Made by a program: the position numbers and the translations under genes
Notes under the pieces: model-generated
Database searches by the model: none
Told to the model about the DNA's origin: nothing
What the model saw: the letters and a program-made list of their open reading frames with translations, nothing else
Part shown: one piece after another, positions 38,446 through 47,906 of the stretch
Position numbering within the stretch: position 1 is the stretch's first letter
Layout of the letters: each line of letters starts with the position of its first letter
Source: Brucella tritici
Lineage (GTDB): Bacteria; Pseudomonadota; Alphaproteobacteria; Rhizobiales; Rhizobiaceae
Assembly (NCBI RefSeq): GCF_008932295.1
Contig: NZ_WBWA01000006.1
Span: forward strand, 124,001-188,000
DNA length: 64,000 nucleotides
Direction of reading: 5' to 3'

Positions 38446-41065
38446 TGACGATCCTTTGCGGCACCACGATAACCTTCTTCGGCGAGCCTCCATTGAGCGC
38501 AGCCTTGACGAAGTCAAGTTCGAGCACCGCCTGCTGGATGCTAGATTGATCAGCGTCGCGGGCGATTGTCAAATCCCCACGCTTCTTACCGTTGATCTGC
38601 ACCGGCATAACGATCTCGTTTTCCACCACCAATGCCGGATCGAATTCCGGCCAGGCACTGCGGGCAACCAGCGTTTCACGACCGGCAATCTTGCCGCCCA
38701 GCACAGCCAGGCACTGTTCAGCCAGATGCGGCATCATCGGCGCCAGCATCAAGATGAGCTTTTCGGTGACGTCACGGACAGCACTCTTCAACTCGTCATC
38801 CGCATTGCCCGAAGCCACCTGCTGCAGGGAAGCAGCAGCCGTATTGACCAGCTCATAAAGACGGGCGACGCCACGATTGAAGGCGAGCTTCTCGATATCA
38901 TCGCCGACAGCCTTGACCGCCTTGTGCGCTGCCTTGGAAACGACAAGGGCTTCACCCTGCGTCCCGGTCTTCGGCGCAACGTCCTTCAGATGTTCGGCGG
39001 CTTCCGCCACCAGACGCCAGACGCGCTGCACAAAACGATGAGCGCCTTCGGCACCGGCTTCCGTCCAGATCACGTCACGCTCGGGCGGCGAATCAGACAG
39101 CATGAACCAGCGCGCCGTATCGGCACCGTAGGAAGCGATAATGTCATCCGGATCGACAACATTCTTCTTCGATTTCGACATCTTCTCGATGGAACCGATT
39201 TCCACCGGCTCGCCTGTCGAGAGCAGGGCCGCGCTGCGCTTGCCGTCGGTTTCCTCGATACGAATATCGGCTGGCGCCACCCACTGGCCATTGGCCTTGT
39301 AGGTCTCGTGCACAACCATGCCCTGCGTGAACAGGCCCTTGAACGGCTCGTCGATGCCGACGTGACCGGCGACCTTCATCGCGCGGGTGAAGAAACGCGA
39401 ATAGAGCAGATGCAGGATCGCGTGTTCGATACCGCCGATATACTGATCGACCGGCAGCCAGTGATCGGCAACCTTGCGGTCGGTCGGCTCGTTTTCCCAT
39501 GGTGCCGTAAAGCGCGCATAGTACCAGGACGAATCGACGAACGTGTCCATCGTATCGGTTTCACGGCGCGCATCGGCACCGCATTTCGGGCACTTAACAT
39601 GACGCCATGTTGTATGACGGTCGAGCGGATTGCCCGGACGGTCGAACTCGACATCGTCCGGCAGCTTGACCGGCAAATCGGCGCGCGGCACCGGATTGAC
39701 GCCGCAGCTTTCGCAATGGATCATCGGGATCGGGCAGCCCCAGTAGCGCTGGCGCGAGATGCCCCAGTCACGCAGACGGAACTGTACCTTGCGGCTTGCC
39801 TGCGGGCTGTTGCCGAGGCTGGTCTGTTCCAGACGCTTAGCCACCTCATTGAAGGCCGCTTCCGGCGTCATGCCGTCGAGGAAGCGCGAATTGATCATCA
39901 CGCCATCATCGGTATAGGCCGTTTCGCCGATGCTGAAGCCTGCCGCATCTTCGCCCTTCGGCAGAACAACAGGCGTAACCTTCAATTTGTACTTGTTGGC
40001 GAAATCCAGATCGCGCTGATCGTGTGCCGGGCAGCCGAACACCGCGCCCGTGCCATATTCCATCAGAACGAAATTGGCGACATAGACCGGCAGTTCCCAG
40101 TTCTCATCGAACGGATGCCGGACTTTCACGCCTGTGTCGAAGCCCTTCTTCTCTGCCGTTTCCAGCGCCGCCAGCGACGTACCGTGCTGATGGCATTCCT
40201 CGATGAAACCGAAAAGCGAAGCATTATCTTCGGCCAGCTTCTTCGCCAGCGGATGATCGGCGGAGATCGCCACGAAAGCCGCACCGAACAGCGTGTCCGG
40301 ACGGGTCGTATAGACCTCGATTTCCGAGAAACCGGCAGGCGCCGTATTGCCGTCCAGCGCGAAGCGGACCTGCAGGCCTTCCGACTTGCCGATCCAGTTG
40401 CGCTGCATCAGGCGAACCTTTTCCGGCCACTGGTCGAGCGTGTCGAGACCGGCCAGCAATTCCTCGCTGAAATCGGTGATCTTGAAGAACCATTGCGTCA
40501 GTTCGCGCTGTTCGACCAGCGCGCCCGAACGCCAGCCGCGACCGTCCACCACCTGCTCGTTGGCAAGCACGGTGTTGTCGACCGGGTCCCAGTTGACCTT
40601 GGAGGTCTTGCGCGTCACCAGACCTTTTTCGAAAAGATCGATGAACAGCATCTGCTGGCGATGATAATATTCCACGTCGCAGGTCGCGAATTCACGCGCC
40701 CAGTCGAGCGAAAGCCCCATCGATTTGAGCTGGCTGCGCATCGTGGCGATGTTCTGGTAGGTCCATTCCTTCGGATGAACCTTGTTCTGCATCGCTGCAT
40801 TTTCCGCAGGCATGCCGAACGCGTCCCATCCCATCGGATGAAGCACGTTGAAACCCTTGGCGCGCTTGTAACGGGCGACCACGTCGCCCATCGCATAGTT
40901 GCGCACATGGCCCATATGGATGCGCCCCGATGGATAGGGGAACATCTCGAGCACATAATATTTCTCGCGGCTGTCGCCATTGTCGGTTTCGAAGGTCCGG
41001 TCTTCTTCCCAGACTTTCTGCCAATGAGCTTCCGCCACGCGCGGATTATAACGTTCGGCTGCCAT
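38432..41065 (-). CDS. leuS: Leucyl-tRNA synthetase
   Basis: Charges tRNA-Leu. The 877-residue class-I synthetase has the HIGH-type motif in [18 protein letters not shown], the KMSKS motif (EKMSKSKKN), and the editing domain (CP1) between, with [11 protein letters not shown]. The zinc-like [18 protein letters not shown] segment is also present. Length and start [20 protein letters not shown] are standard. First gene of leuS-lptE. Confidence 0.97.
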   Translation of the reverse strand: MAAERYNPRVAEAHWQKVWEEDRTFETDNGDSREKYYVLEMFPYPSGRIHMGHVRNYAMGDVVARYKRAKGFNVLHPMGWDAFGMPAENAAMQNKVHPKEWTYQNIATMRSQLKSMGLSLDWAREFATCDVEYYHRQQMLFIDLFEKGLVTRKTSKVNWDPVDNTVLANEQVVDGRGWRSGALVEQRELTQWFFKITDFSEELLAGLDTLDQWPEKVRLMQRNWIGKSEGLQVRFALDGNTAPAGFSEIEVYTTRPDTLFGAAFVAISADHPLAKKLAEDNASLFGFIEECHQHGTSLAALETAEKKGFDTGVKVRHPFDENWELPVYVANFVLMEYGTGAVFGCPAHDQRDLDFANKYKLKVTPVVLPKGEDAAGFSIGETAYTDDGVMINSRFLDGMTPEAAFNEVAKRLEQTSLGNSPQASRKVQFRLRDWGISRQRYWGCPIPMIHCESCGVNPVPRADLPVKLPDDVEFDRPGNPLDRHTTWRHVKCPKCGADARRETDTMDTFVDSSWYYARFTAPWENEPTDRKVADHWLPVDQYIGGIEHAILHLLYSRFFTRAMKVAGHVGIDEPFKGLFTQGMVVHETYKANGQWVAPADIRIEETDGKRSAALLSTGEPVEIGSIEKMSKSKKNVVDPDDIIASYGADTARWFMLSDSPPERDVIWTEAGAEGAHRFVQRVWRLVAEAAEHLKDVAPKTGTQGEALVVSKAAHKAVKAVGDDIEKLAFNRGVARLYELVNTAAASLQQVASGNADDELKSAVRDVTEKLILMLAPMMPHLAEQCLAVLGGKIAGRETLVARSAWPEFDPALVVENEIVMPVQINGKKRGDLTIARDADQSSIQQAVLELDFVKAALNGGSPKKVIVVPQRIVNVVA

Positions 41066-41187
41066 GACCGTATTTACTCGTACGAAGGTGATGCAATAAG
41101 GAGAGTCGATGTTTAATGGCGACCTTCACCACGTATTGGCGAAAGCGTCAACCTTTTGCGGATGAAAAGCCTGAAAGCGAGAGTTTC

Positions 41188-41868
41188 ATGTCAGATATCG
41201 TCACGAACCTGAACACGGTCAAGGCCGCAATCGCCACTGCCGAAGAGGAAGCACAGCGTGACAAGGGTTCCGTTACGCTTGTCGCTGTATCAAAAACCTT
41301 CGATGCGGAGGAAATCCGCCCGGCTCTCGACGCGGGCCAGCGCGTCTTCGGTGAAAACCGCGTGCAGGAAGCACAAGCCAAATGGCCAGGACTGCGCGAG
41401 GATTATTCCGGCATCGAACTGCATCTGATCGGCCCGCTGCAATCCAACAAGGCCGCCGATGCCGTCGCCCTGTTCGATGTCATCGAAACGGTCGACCGCG
41501 AAAAGATCGCAGCCGCCCTGGCCAGCGAGATCAAGAAGCAGAACAAGGCCCCAAAGCTCTACGTGCAGGTGAATACCGGACTTGAAGAACAGAAGGCCGG
41601 CATTGCACCGAAGGAAGCCGTCGCCTTTGTCGAGCGCTGCCGCAAGGAACATGGCCTCGCCATCGAGGGGCTGATGTGCATCCCGCCTGCGGATGAAAAT
41701 CCGGGGCCGCATTTCGCTCTTCTGGAAAAGCTCGCCCGCGAGGCACAGGTCGAAAAGCTCTCCATGGGCATGTCGGGCGATTATGAAACCGCCATCGGTT
41801 TCGGCGCGACATCGGTGCGTGTCGGCTCGGCCATCTTCGGCGGGCGGAGCTATGCCAACCCCGCCTGA
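41188..41868 (+). CDS. YggS/PROSC-family pyridoxal phosphate homeostasis protein
   Basis: Single-domain PLP-binding protein (226 residues) that buffers free pyridoxal phosphate. The Schiff-base Lys is in TLVAVSKTF, and FGENRVQEAQ, LHLIGPLQSNK and LSMGMSGDYETAI are family motifs. The ATG at 41188 has GAGAG upstream; 24 codons of open frame before it overlap the leuS promoter region. Divergent from leuS. A family B repeat lies 28 bases after its stop. Confidence 0.93.
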   Translation: MSDIVTNLNTVKAAIATAEEEAQRDKGSVTLVAVSKTFDAEEIRPALDAGQRVFGENRVQEAQAKWPGLREDYSGIELHLIGPLQSNKAADAVALFDVIETVDREKIAAALASEIKKQNKAPKLYVQVNTGLEEQKAGIAPKEAVAFVERCRKEHGLAIEGLMCIPPADENPGPHFALLEKLAREAQVEKLSMGMSGDYETAIGFGATSVRVGSAIFGGRSYANPA

Positions 41869-41896
41869 ATTGTCACCCCTACTGTTTGTTTTTGTC

Positions 41897-41940
41897 GCAT
41901 TATCCTACGCAAAACCGCTTCACACTTTTGCTGGAAATGC
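41897..41940. repeat. Palindromic repeat, hairpin B alone
   Basis: 44 bp with GCATTATCC / TGGAAATGC and GCAAAA / TTTTGC; loop CCGCTTCACAC differs by one base from most copies. A T-rich spacer precedes it, but hairpin A is missing. It adjoins the family C element at 41944. Confidence 0.8.
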
Positions 41941-41943
41941 TCC

Positions 41944-42031
41944 TAGTGGTCTGATTCCGACATTTGCATCCCTAGGATATGAGCGCCGGGCAAATATCGG
42001 ACGGGTATCAAACGTCAAATTCAATCCACTA
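41944..42031. repeat. Family C repeat, compact 88-bp form
   Basis: Ends are inverted repeats TAGTGG / CCACTA. Inside, TCCGACATTTGC faces GCAAATATCGGA. The last bases, CTA, supply the stop codon of usg on the minus strand. Both halves match the expanded locus at 25489-25654. Confidence 0.75.
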
Positions 42032-42316
42032 ATGCAGGACGATCTCGCCCTGCACATTCCTCCAGTCCGAGGGGCCAAGCAGCCGGAAATGCGTGTAGCT
42101 GACCGAATGCAACGGCCCGTCGATTTCCCGATTCCAGAATTCGATGAAATGATTGAGCACCGGAAAATCGGGCGCGAGGTCATAATCCTGCCAGACGAAA
42201 AGCTGCAGCAGATGCGGATGATCGGGCAAATGGTAGAAAACTTTCGCCGTCGTCAGACCATAACCGGCGAGCTGGAGTTCAAAGGCTGATTTTGCGTTCA
42301 AAGCGGACGTCGTCAT
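42029..42316 (-). CDS. usg: Usg family protein
   Basis: A 95-residue protein of the Usg family, small cytoplasmic proteins of alphaproteobacteria without known function (named for lying upstream of a gene near trpF). Recognised from QLAGYGLTTAKVFYHLPDHP, LLQLFVWQDYDLAPDFP and FLxFWxREIDGPLHSV. ATG at 42316 with GGGGA seven bases upstream. Its TAG stop lies in the end of the family C repeat, so the C-terminus (EIVLH) may have been set by the repeat's arrival. Confidence 0.88.
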   Translation of the reverse strand: MTTSALNAKSAFELQLAGYGLTTAKVFYHLPDHPHLLQLFVWQDYDLAPDFPVLNHFIEFWNREIDGPLHSVSYTHFRLLGPSDWRNVQGEIVLH

Positions 42317-42646
42317 GGCGATTTCCCCTTTTTGTGAAGAGCCTTATTGTCAGGCTCCTGAATAGGAGATAATCACTCCAAATGGTTTTTAAACTGTAAA
42401 AACAATATATTAGCACCAATCAACAGCGAGTGCTGCCAGTTGCCATTTCTGACGATGCGTCATTGTGGATCATAGACGCGCCGATTGTCTAATTTACCTT
42501 GCCCGCAATGGAAGGTAGACAGGGCACCCGATGGTCTCGCCTTTCACGGCAAGCCGTCTCATCCGGCGGGAGGTGCCGGTCAGTTTTTGGGTGCATTTAT
42601 ACGAGCGGGATATTGTCCGGCTCGCGGAATGCTGAAGGAGGAAATC
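42317..42646. other. 330-bp divergent promoter region of usg and acsA
   Basis: Contains a perfect palindrome (42385-42403) next to a TATATT box, and the acsA ribosome binding site AAGGAGGAAATC at its end. An open frame crosses it from 42485 into acsA but has no start signal. No other gene seen. Confidence 0.6.
42385..42403. promoter_or_regulatory. Palindrome in the usg/acsA promoter region
   Basis: GTTTTTA-AACTG-TAAAAAC, a perfect 7-5-7 inverted repeat, directly followed by AATATATTAG, which could be a -10 element. Confidence 0.4.
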
Positions 42647-44602
42647 ATGTCGGAAAAGCTTTACCCGGTCCTTGCCGAGGCAAAGAGAAACACGCTCATC
42701 GACAACGCAACCTATCTCGACTGGTATCAGGAAAGCGTGAGCGACCCGGACAGCTTCTGGGCGAAGCACGGACGGCGCATCGACTGGTTCAAGCCTTTCA
42801 CCAAGGTCAAGAACACCGATTTCAACGGCGATGTATCCATCAAATGGTATGAGGACGGCGTTACCAACGTTTCCTATAACTGTATCGACCGCCACCTGAA
42901 GAGCCGTGGTGATCAGGTCGCCATCATCTGGGAAGGCGACAATCCCTATATCGACAAGAAGATCACCTATCGCGAACTGCATGAGAATGTCTGCCGCCTC
43001 GCCAATGTGCTGAAGAAGCACGGCGTGAAGAAGGGCGACCGCGTCACGATCTATCTGCCGATGATCCCGGAAGCGGCCTATGCGATGCTGGCCTGCGCGC
43101 GCATCGGCGCTGTGCACTCGGTCGTCTTTGCCGGCTTCTCTCCGGAAGCGCTTGCCGGTCGTATCGTCGACTGCGAATCCACTTTCGTCATCACGGCCGA
43201 CGAAGGCGTGCGCGGCGGCAAGCCGGTTCCGCTGAAGGAAAACACCGATACCGCCATCGACATTGCGGCCAAGCAATATGTCATGGTCAACAAGGTTCTC
43301 ACCGTGCGCCGTACCGGCGGCAAGGTGAACTGGGGACCGGGCCGCGATCTCTGGTATCATCAGGAAGTCGCAAGCGTCGAACCGACCTGCGATCCGGAAC
43401 CGATGAATGCGGAAGACCCGCTCTTCATCCTTTACACCTCCGGCTCCACCGGCAAGCCGAAGGGCGTGCTGCACACAACCGGCGGCTATCTCGTCTATGC
43501 ATCAATGACGCATCAATATGTCTTCGACTATCATGACGGCGACATCTACTGGTGCACGGCGGATGTGGGCTGGGTGACGGGCCACTCCTATATCGTCTAC
43601 GGCCCGCTGGCCAACGGCGCGACGACATTGATGTTCGAAGGCGTGCCCAACTTCCCCGATCAGGGACGTTTCTGGGAAGTCGTCGACAAGCATCACGTCA
43701 ACATCTTCTACACGGCTCCGACGGCCATCCGCGCCCTGATGGGCGCAGGTGATGAATTCGTCACCCGCTCGTCGCGTTCGACGCTGCGCCTGCTCGGTTC
43801 GGTGGGCGAGCCGATCAATCCGGAAGCCTGGGAATGGTATTACAACGTCGTTGGTGACCAGCGGTCGCCGATTGTCGATACGTGGTGGCAGACGGAAACC
43901 GGCGGCATTCTCATCACCCCGCTGCCCGGCGCAACCGACCTCAAGCCGGGTTCGGCAACGCGTCCGTTCTTCGGCATCAGGCCGGAACTGGTGGACAATG
44001 AAGGCGCTGTCGTTGAAGGTGCCGTGGACGGCAATCTCTGCATCATTGATAGCTGGCCGGGCCAGATGCGTACGCTTTACGGCGATCACAAGCGCTTCAT
44101 CGAAGCTTACTTCTCGACCTATAAGGGCAAGTACTTCACCGGTGACGGCTGCCGTCGCGACGAAGACGGTTACTACTGGATCACGGGCCGCGTCGATGAC
44201 GTGCTCAACATTTCCGGCCACCGCCTCGGCACGGCGGAAATCGAATCGGCACTCGTCTCGCATCACTCGGTTTCAGAAGCCGCTGTCGTGGGCTATCCGC
44301 ATCCGATCAAGGGACAAGGCATCTATTGCTACGTCACGCTGATGACCGGCGAAGCAGTTCAGGACGAAGACGCCCTGCGCAAGGAACTGACCCAGCACGT
44401 GCGCAAGGAAATCGGTCCTATTGCCACGCCGGACAAGATCCAGTTCTCGCCGGGCCTGCCGAAAACCCGCTCAGGCAAGATCATGCGCCGCATCCTGCGC
44501 AAGATCGCCGAAGACGATTTTGGCGCACTGGGCGATACCTCGACGCTGGCCGATCCGGGCGTCGTGGACGACCTGATCGAAAATCGTCAGAACAAGAAGT
44601 GA
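42647..44602 (+). CDS. acsA: Acetyl-CoA synthetase (AMP-forming)
   Basis: Activates acetate to acetyl-CoA through acetyl-AMP, letting the cell grow on acetate. The 651-residue ANL-superfamily enzyme has the AMP-binding P-loop [30 protein letters not shown] and the catalytic Lys of [11 protein letters not shown], which is the usual site of regulatory acetylation. Start ATG 42647 after AAGGAGGAAATC. The frame is open 54 codons further upstream, but Acs normally begins here. A terminator follows 6 bases after the stop. Confidence 0.97.
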   Translation: MSEKLYPVLAEAKRNTLIDNATYLDWYQESVSDPDSFWAKHGRRIDWFKPFTKVKNTDFNGDVSIKWYEDGVTNVSYNCIDRHLKSRGDQVAIIWEGDNPYIDKKITYRELHENVCRLANVLKKHGVKKGDRVTIYLPMIPEAAYAMLACARIGAVHSVVFAGFSPEALAGRIVDCESTFVITADEGVRGGKPVPLKENTDTAIDIAAKQYVMVNKVLTVRRTGGKVNWGPGRDLWYHQEVASVEPTCDPEPMNAEDPLFILYTSGSTGKPKGVLHTTGGYLVYASMTHQYVFDYHDGDIYWCTADVGWVTGHSYIVYGPLANGATTLMFEGVPNFPDQGRFWEVVDKHHVNIFYTAPTAIRALMGAGDEFVTRSSRSTLRLLGSVGEPINPEAWEWYYNVVGDQRSPIVDTWWQTETGGILITPLPGATDLKPGSATRPFFGIRPELVDNEGAVVEGAVDGNLCIIDSWPGQMRTLYGDHKRFIEAYFSTYKGKYFTGDGCRRDEDGYYWITGRVDDVLNISGHRLGTAEIESALVSHHSVSEAAVVGYPHPIKGQGIYCYVTLMTGEAVQDEDALRKELTQHVRKEIGPIATPDKIQFSPGLPKTRSGKIMRRILRKIAEDDFGALGDTSTLADPGVVDDLIENRQNKK

Positions 44603-44608
44603 CAAATG

Positions 44609-44633
44609 AAAGGCCGGGATTTCCCGGCCTTTT
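44609..44633 (+). terminator. Rho-independent terminator after acsA
   Basis: AAAGGCCGGG / CCCGGCCTTT stem with a 4-nt loop followed by T. Also usable from the other strand for the convergent ASCH gene. Confidence 0.9.
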
Positions 44634-45007
44634 CACATTGCGATTAGACATTTGCTTTCGACATCTATCGAATAGATTTTCCGCGCCGCAACGACCTGAA
44701 ATGTTTTTTCAAGCGGACGCATATGGGTGATCTCCCAAGCCAGCCAACCATCTTCGAAATATGAGGCACAAGCCGCTTTCATATCGTCCCGTGTAAAAGG
44801 CCGAACACGACCAATCCGGACCAGTGCTACCGCATAGCCATCCGGATCGTAATCGCCAGCTTTCTCCAGAAACCGCTGATTCTCGACAATCAGCAAATCT
44901 TCGCCTGCATCGAGATTGGGAAGCCAGCGTCTCACCTCCAGGGTTTTCTCCCCAGACGCTATTCGGCGACCGCTTGGAGCGACGATCGAGATTGCTTTTA
45001 CCAGCAT
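44633..45007 (-). CDS. ASCH-domain protein
   Basis: A 124-residue protein of the ASC-1 homology fold (PUA-related, RNA or nucleoside binding). The family motif GxKxxExR is present as SGEKTLEVRRW at residues about 18-28, followed by DLLIVENQRFL and a YAVALVRIGRVRPF beta-strand core. ASCH proteins are thought to bind RNA or modified nucleosides; some hydrolyse N4-acetylcytidine. There is no context that narrows the role. The gene ends inside the acsA terminator. Confidence 0.82.
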   Translation of the reverse strand: MLVKAISIVAPSGRRIASGEKTLEVRRWLPNLDAGEDLLIVENQRFLEKAGDYDPDGYAVALVRIGRVRPFTRDDMKAACASYFEDGWLAWEITHMRPLEKTFQVVAARKIYSIDVESKCLIAM

Positions 45008-45031
45008 CGATAATCGATCCTCACAGGATAA

Positions 45032-45250
45032 TCAGAAATCGATCGACCGACCCTTGATCTCCCAATCGCCGAAACGGGCGGGGTCCTTGCCGCCGCGACC
45101 GCCAAGTTCGCGGGGCGCTTCGCTTGCCTTTTCGGCAGCGCGGCGCGCTTCAGCTTCCTTCAGCGCGCGCTGGGCGGCAGGCGGCAGGTCTTCAAACGTG
45201 CGCTTGTCTACGTTTTCCGGGCTTTCGGTTGCTTCGTTTTTTTCGCTCAT
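45032..45250 (-). CDS. DUF1674 / succinate dehydrogenase assembly factor 4-like
   Basis: A 72-residue protein. Its C-terminal [19 protein letters not shown] is the hallmark of DUF1674, the bacterial counterpart of SdhAF4, which in eukaryotes protects flavinylated SdhA during complex II assembly. The N-terminal half is charged and low in complexity. No sdh gene lies nearby. Divergent from htpX. ATG at 45250 with GGGAA upstream. Confidence 0.9.
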   Translation of the reverse strand: MSEKNEATESPENVDKRTFEDLPPAAQRALKEAEARRAAEKASEAPRELGGRGGKDPARFGDWEIKGRSIDF

Positions 45251-45384
45251 CGGTCACATTCCCGTTCTCGGTTTTTACTTCGAACATTGAAGCAAAGCCT
45301 GTTCATACCCATCATATAGGCAGAAAGACTTGCCGTGCAAAACCCTTACGGGTCATGCAGCCTAAGATTTGGAGACCGCCACGG

Positions 45385-46350
45385 ATGAATATGACGAAAA
45401 CTGCCATGCTGATCGCCCTCATGACGGTCATGTTCATGAGCATCGGCTATTTGCTGGGCGGCGGCGGAGGCATGATGATCGCGCTTTTGATCGCTGTCGC
45501 CATGAACCTGTTCGGCTACTGGAACTCCGACAAGATGGTGCTGCGCATGTACAATGCGCAGGAAGTGGATGAGCGCAGCGCACCGGACTATTACCGCATG
45601 GTAAGCGGGCTGGCTGCCAATGCGGGCCTTCCCATGCCGAAGGTCTATATCATTCATGAAGACCAGCCGAATGCCTTTGCCACGGGCCGCAATCCCGAAA
45701 ATGCTGCCGTTGCAGCTACAACCGGGCTCCTCAACCGTCTGACGCCGGAAGAGGTCGCAGGCGTGATGGCGCATGAACTGGCGCACGTCCAGAACCGCGA
45801 TACGCTGACCATGACGATCGTGGCAACGCTTGCCGGCGCCATATCCATGCTCGGCAATTTTGCCTTCTTCCTGGGCGGCAATCGTGAGAACGGCAACGGC
45901 ATCATGGGCGTGGTCGGCACCATTCTCGCCATGATCGTCGCGCCCTTTGCCGCAATGATCGTGCAGATGGCCGTCAGCCGCACCCGCGAATATGCCGCCG
46001 ACAAGCGCGGCGCGGAAATCTGCGGCAATCCGCTATGGCTGTCCTCAGCGTTGGGCAAGATCGCGCGTGGCGCCAAGGCCATCCCGAACGAGGAAGCCGA
46101 ACACAACCCGGCAACCGCGCATATGTTCATCATCAATCCCTTGAGCGGACGCGGCGCGGATAATCTTTTTTCGACCCATCCGGACACCGATAACCGCATT
46201 GCAGCACTTGAACAGATGGCTGCCGAAATGGGCATCCGCTCTGGCGGAATGGCACCGCGTGCCGCTGCCCCTTCCCAAAGCAGCGGTCCATGGGGTAATG
46301 CAGGCGGTAACAGCAATGGCGGTTCCGGTTATCGGGGGCCGTGGTCCTAA
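45385..46350 (+). CDS. htpX: Membrane-bound zinc protease HtpX
   Basis: Inner-membrane M48 metalloprotease that degrades misfolded membrane proteins. Zinc motif HELAH is at residues 130-134, the third ligand Glu in [12 protein letters not shown], and two membrane helices lie at the N-terminus (about 5-45). The 321-residue length is normal for Rhizobiales, with a Gly/Ser/Pro-rich tail ([17 protein letters not shown]). ATG at 45385 or two codons later. The next gene, rsmB, begins 15 bases after the stop, so both are probably cotranscribed. Confidence 0.96.
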   Translation: MNMTKTAMLIALMTVMFMSIGYLLGGGGGMMIALLIAVAMNLFGYWNSDKMVLRMYNAQEVDERSAPDYYRMVSGLAANAGLPMPKVYIIHEDQPNAFATGRNPENAAVAATTGLLNRLTPEEVAGVMAHELAHVQNRDTLTMTIVATLAGAISMLGNFAFFLGGNRENGNGIMGVVGTILAMIVAPFAAMIVQMAVSRTREYAADKRGAEICGNPLWLSSALGKIARGAKAIPNEEAEHNPATAHMFIINPLSGRGADNLFSTHPDTDNRIAALEQMAAEMGIRSGGMAPRAAAPSQSSGPWGNAGGNSNGGSGYRGPWS

Positions 46351-46365
46351 ATAAAGTAGAACAGT

Positions 46366-47775
46366 GTGAACGATAAAAAGCCCGCGCCGAAGCGTGGAAA
46401 TAAAAAGCCGCAAATGAACACCAATGCCGCAGACCTGCGCCCCGGTCTCGCGGCGCGTTTGTGTGCTGCGCGCCTTCTCGGTGCGGTGATCGAAAAGAAC
46501 ACCTCGCTCGACGGCCTGACCGACAATACGCACGGTCATCCGCAATATCTGGCGCTGGAGCCGCGCGACCGCGCGCTGGTTCGCGCCATTATAGGTTCTG
46601 CGCTGCGCAATCGCGGCAGCATCGAACGCGCTATCAACAAGCGGCTCGACCGGCCACTGCCGGAAAATGCCGTGGCGTTGAAACATCTTCTGCATGTCGC
46701 CATCGCGCAGATTTTCTATCTCGACCTGCCCGACCATTCGGCGGTCGATCTGGCGGTGGAAGCGGCGAACAACGATCCTCGCAATCGCAAATATGCCGGT
46801 CTCGTCAATGCGCTGCTGCGTCGCCTGTCGCGTAACAAGGAACGTGCTCTCGCGCATACATTGCAGCCGGAAACCAATGTGCCGGAGTGGTTTGCCAAAA
46901 GCATCACCGACGCCTATGGCGCGGAAAAAGCAGCAGCCATTCTTGCCATGCATGCCTATGAGCCGCCGATCGATTTCACGGTCAAGGGCGACGCTAAGGC
47001 ATGGGCTGAAAAGCTCGGCGGCACAGCCCTCCCCAATGGTTCGGTGCGCCTGCAAACAGTCGAAGGCAATCTCACTGACCTGCCCGGCTTTGCCGAGGGC
47101 GACTGGTGGGTGCAGGATGTGGCGGCAAGCCTGCCTGCGCGCCTGATGGGCGACATCAAGGGCAAACGGGTTGCCGACCTGTGCGCCGCCCCCGGCGGCA
47201 AGACGGCGCAGCTCGTACTTCAGGGCGCCGACGTGACCGCGCTCGACCTTTCCGAAAACCGGCTGAAGCGCCTGCGCGGCAATCTGGAACGTCTCGGCTT
47301 CGAGGCGAAGACTGTCGCCACCAATCTGATGGATTTCCAGCCGGACGAACTGTTCGATGCCGTGCTTCTGGATGCCCCCTGCTCTTCCACCGGCACGGTG
47401 CGCCGTCATCCGGATGTGCCTTGGACCAAGACGCCGCAGGACATAGCAAAGCTTGCCGAACTTCAGGGCAAGCTTTTGGCGCACGCGGCCACTCTGGTCA
47501 AACCCGGCGGCATAATCGTCTTTTCCAATTGTTCGCTGCACCCGCTCGAAGGCGAGGAAATGGCGCGCAAGGCAGCGGAAAATCCGCTGCTGGAGCCTTT
47601 CCCGATTACGGAGCAGGATTGCTCCAGTCTGAGCGGGCTTCTGGACGGGCTGGTGACGGCGGAAGGCTTTCTGCGATCCACTCCGGCAGACCTGCCGCCG
47701 GATCGTTTTGAGGGCAATCCGCAGATGGCTGGCATGGACGGCTTCTTCGCCGCCCGCTTCAAGCGCCGGTCCTGA
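46366..47775 (+). CDS. rsmB: 16S rRNA (cytosine-967-C5)-methyltransferase
   Basis: Methylates C967 of 16S rRNA with SAM. The 469-residue protein has an N-terminal NusB-like helical domain (LAARLCAARLLGAVIEKNTS), and a catalytic domain with SAM motif VADLCAAPGGKTAQL and a catalytic-Cys region LLDAPCSSTGTVRRHPD, plus FSNCSLHPLEGE. The frame starts at a GTG (46366) without a strong ribosome binding site; ATG at 46414 is a less complete alternative. Confidence 0.94.
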   Translation: MNDKKPAPKRGNKKPQMNTNAADLRPGLAARLCAARLLGAVIEKNTSLDGLTDNTHGHPQYLALEPRDRALVRAIIGSALRNRGSIERAINKRLDRPLPENAVALKHLLHVAIAQIFYLDLPDHSAVDLAVEAANNDPRNRKYAGLVNALLRRLSRNKERALAHTLQPETNVPEWFAKSITDAYGAEKAAAILAMHAYEPPIDFTVKGDAKAWAEKLGGTALPNGSVRLQTVEGNLTDLPGFAEGDWWVQDVAASLPARLMGDIKGKRVADLCAAPGGKTAQLVLQGADVTALDLSENRLKRLRGNLERLGFEAKTVATNLMDFQPDELFDAVLLDAPCSSTGTVRRHPDVPWTKTPQDIAKLAELQGKLLAHAATLVKPGGIIVFSNCSLHPLEGEEMARKAAENPLLEPFPITEQDCSSLSGLLDGLVTAEGFLRSTPADLPPDRFEGNPQMAGMDGFFAARFKRRS

Positions 47776-47906
47776 GGCCAGCTACAAGCAGACAAATCGT
47801 AAAAATTGCCATAACGGGTCGCGATACCCGTTATGGTTAACGCTCGATTCACCATTTCTGTACAATTGTATCAAAGGAACGGGCTGTTCGATCTGGCCAA
47901 ACAATA

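Noticed and set aside
38354-41116. A 920-codon open frame on the plus strand
   Set aside because: Exactly antisense to leuS, whose motifs are complete. High-GC codon use keeps the reverse frame open. No family resemblance.
42485-42646. A 54-codon N-terminal extension of acsA
   Set aside because: Acetyl-CoA synthetases start near MSEKLYPV, and only that ATG has AAGGAGG upstream.
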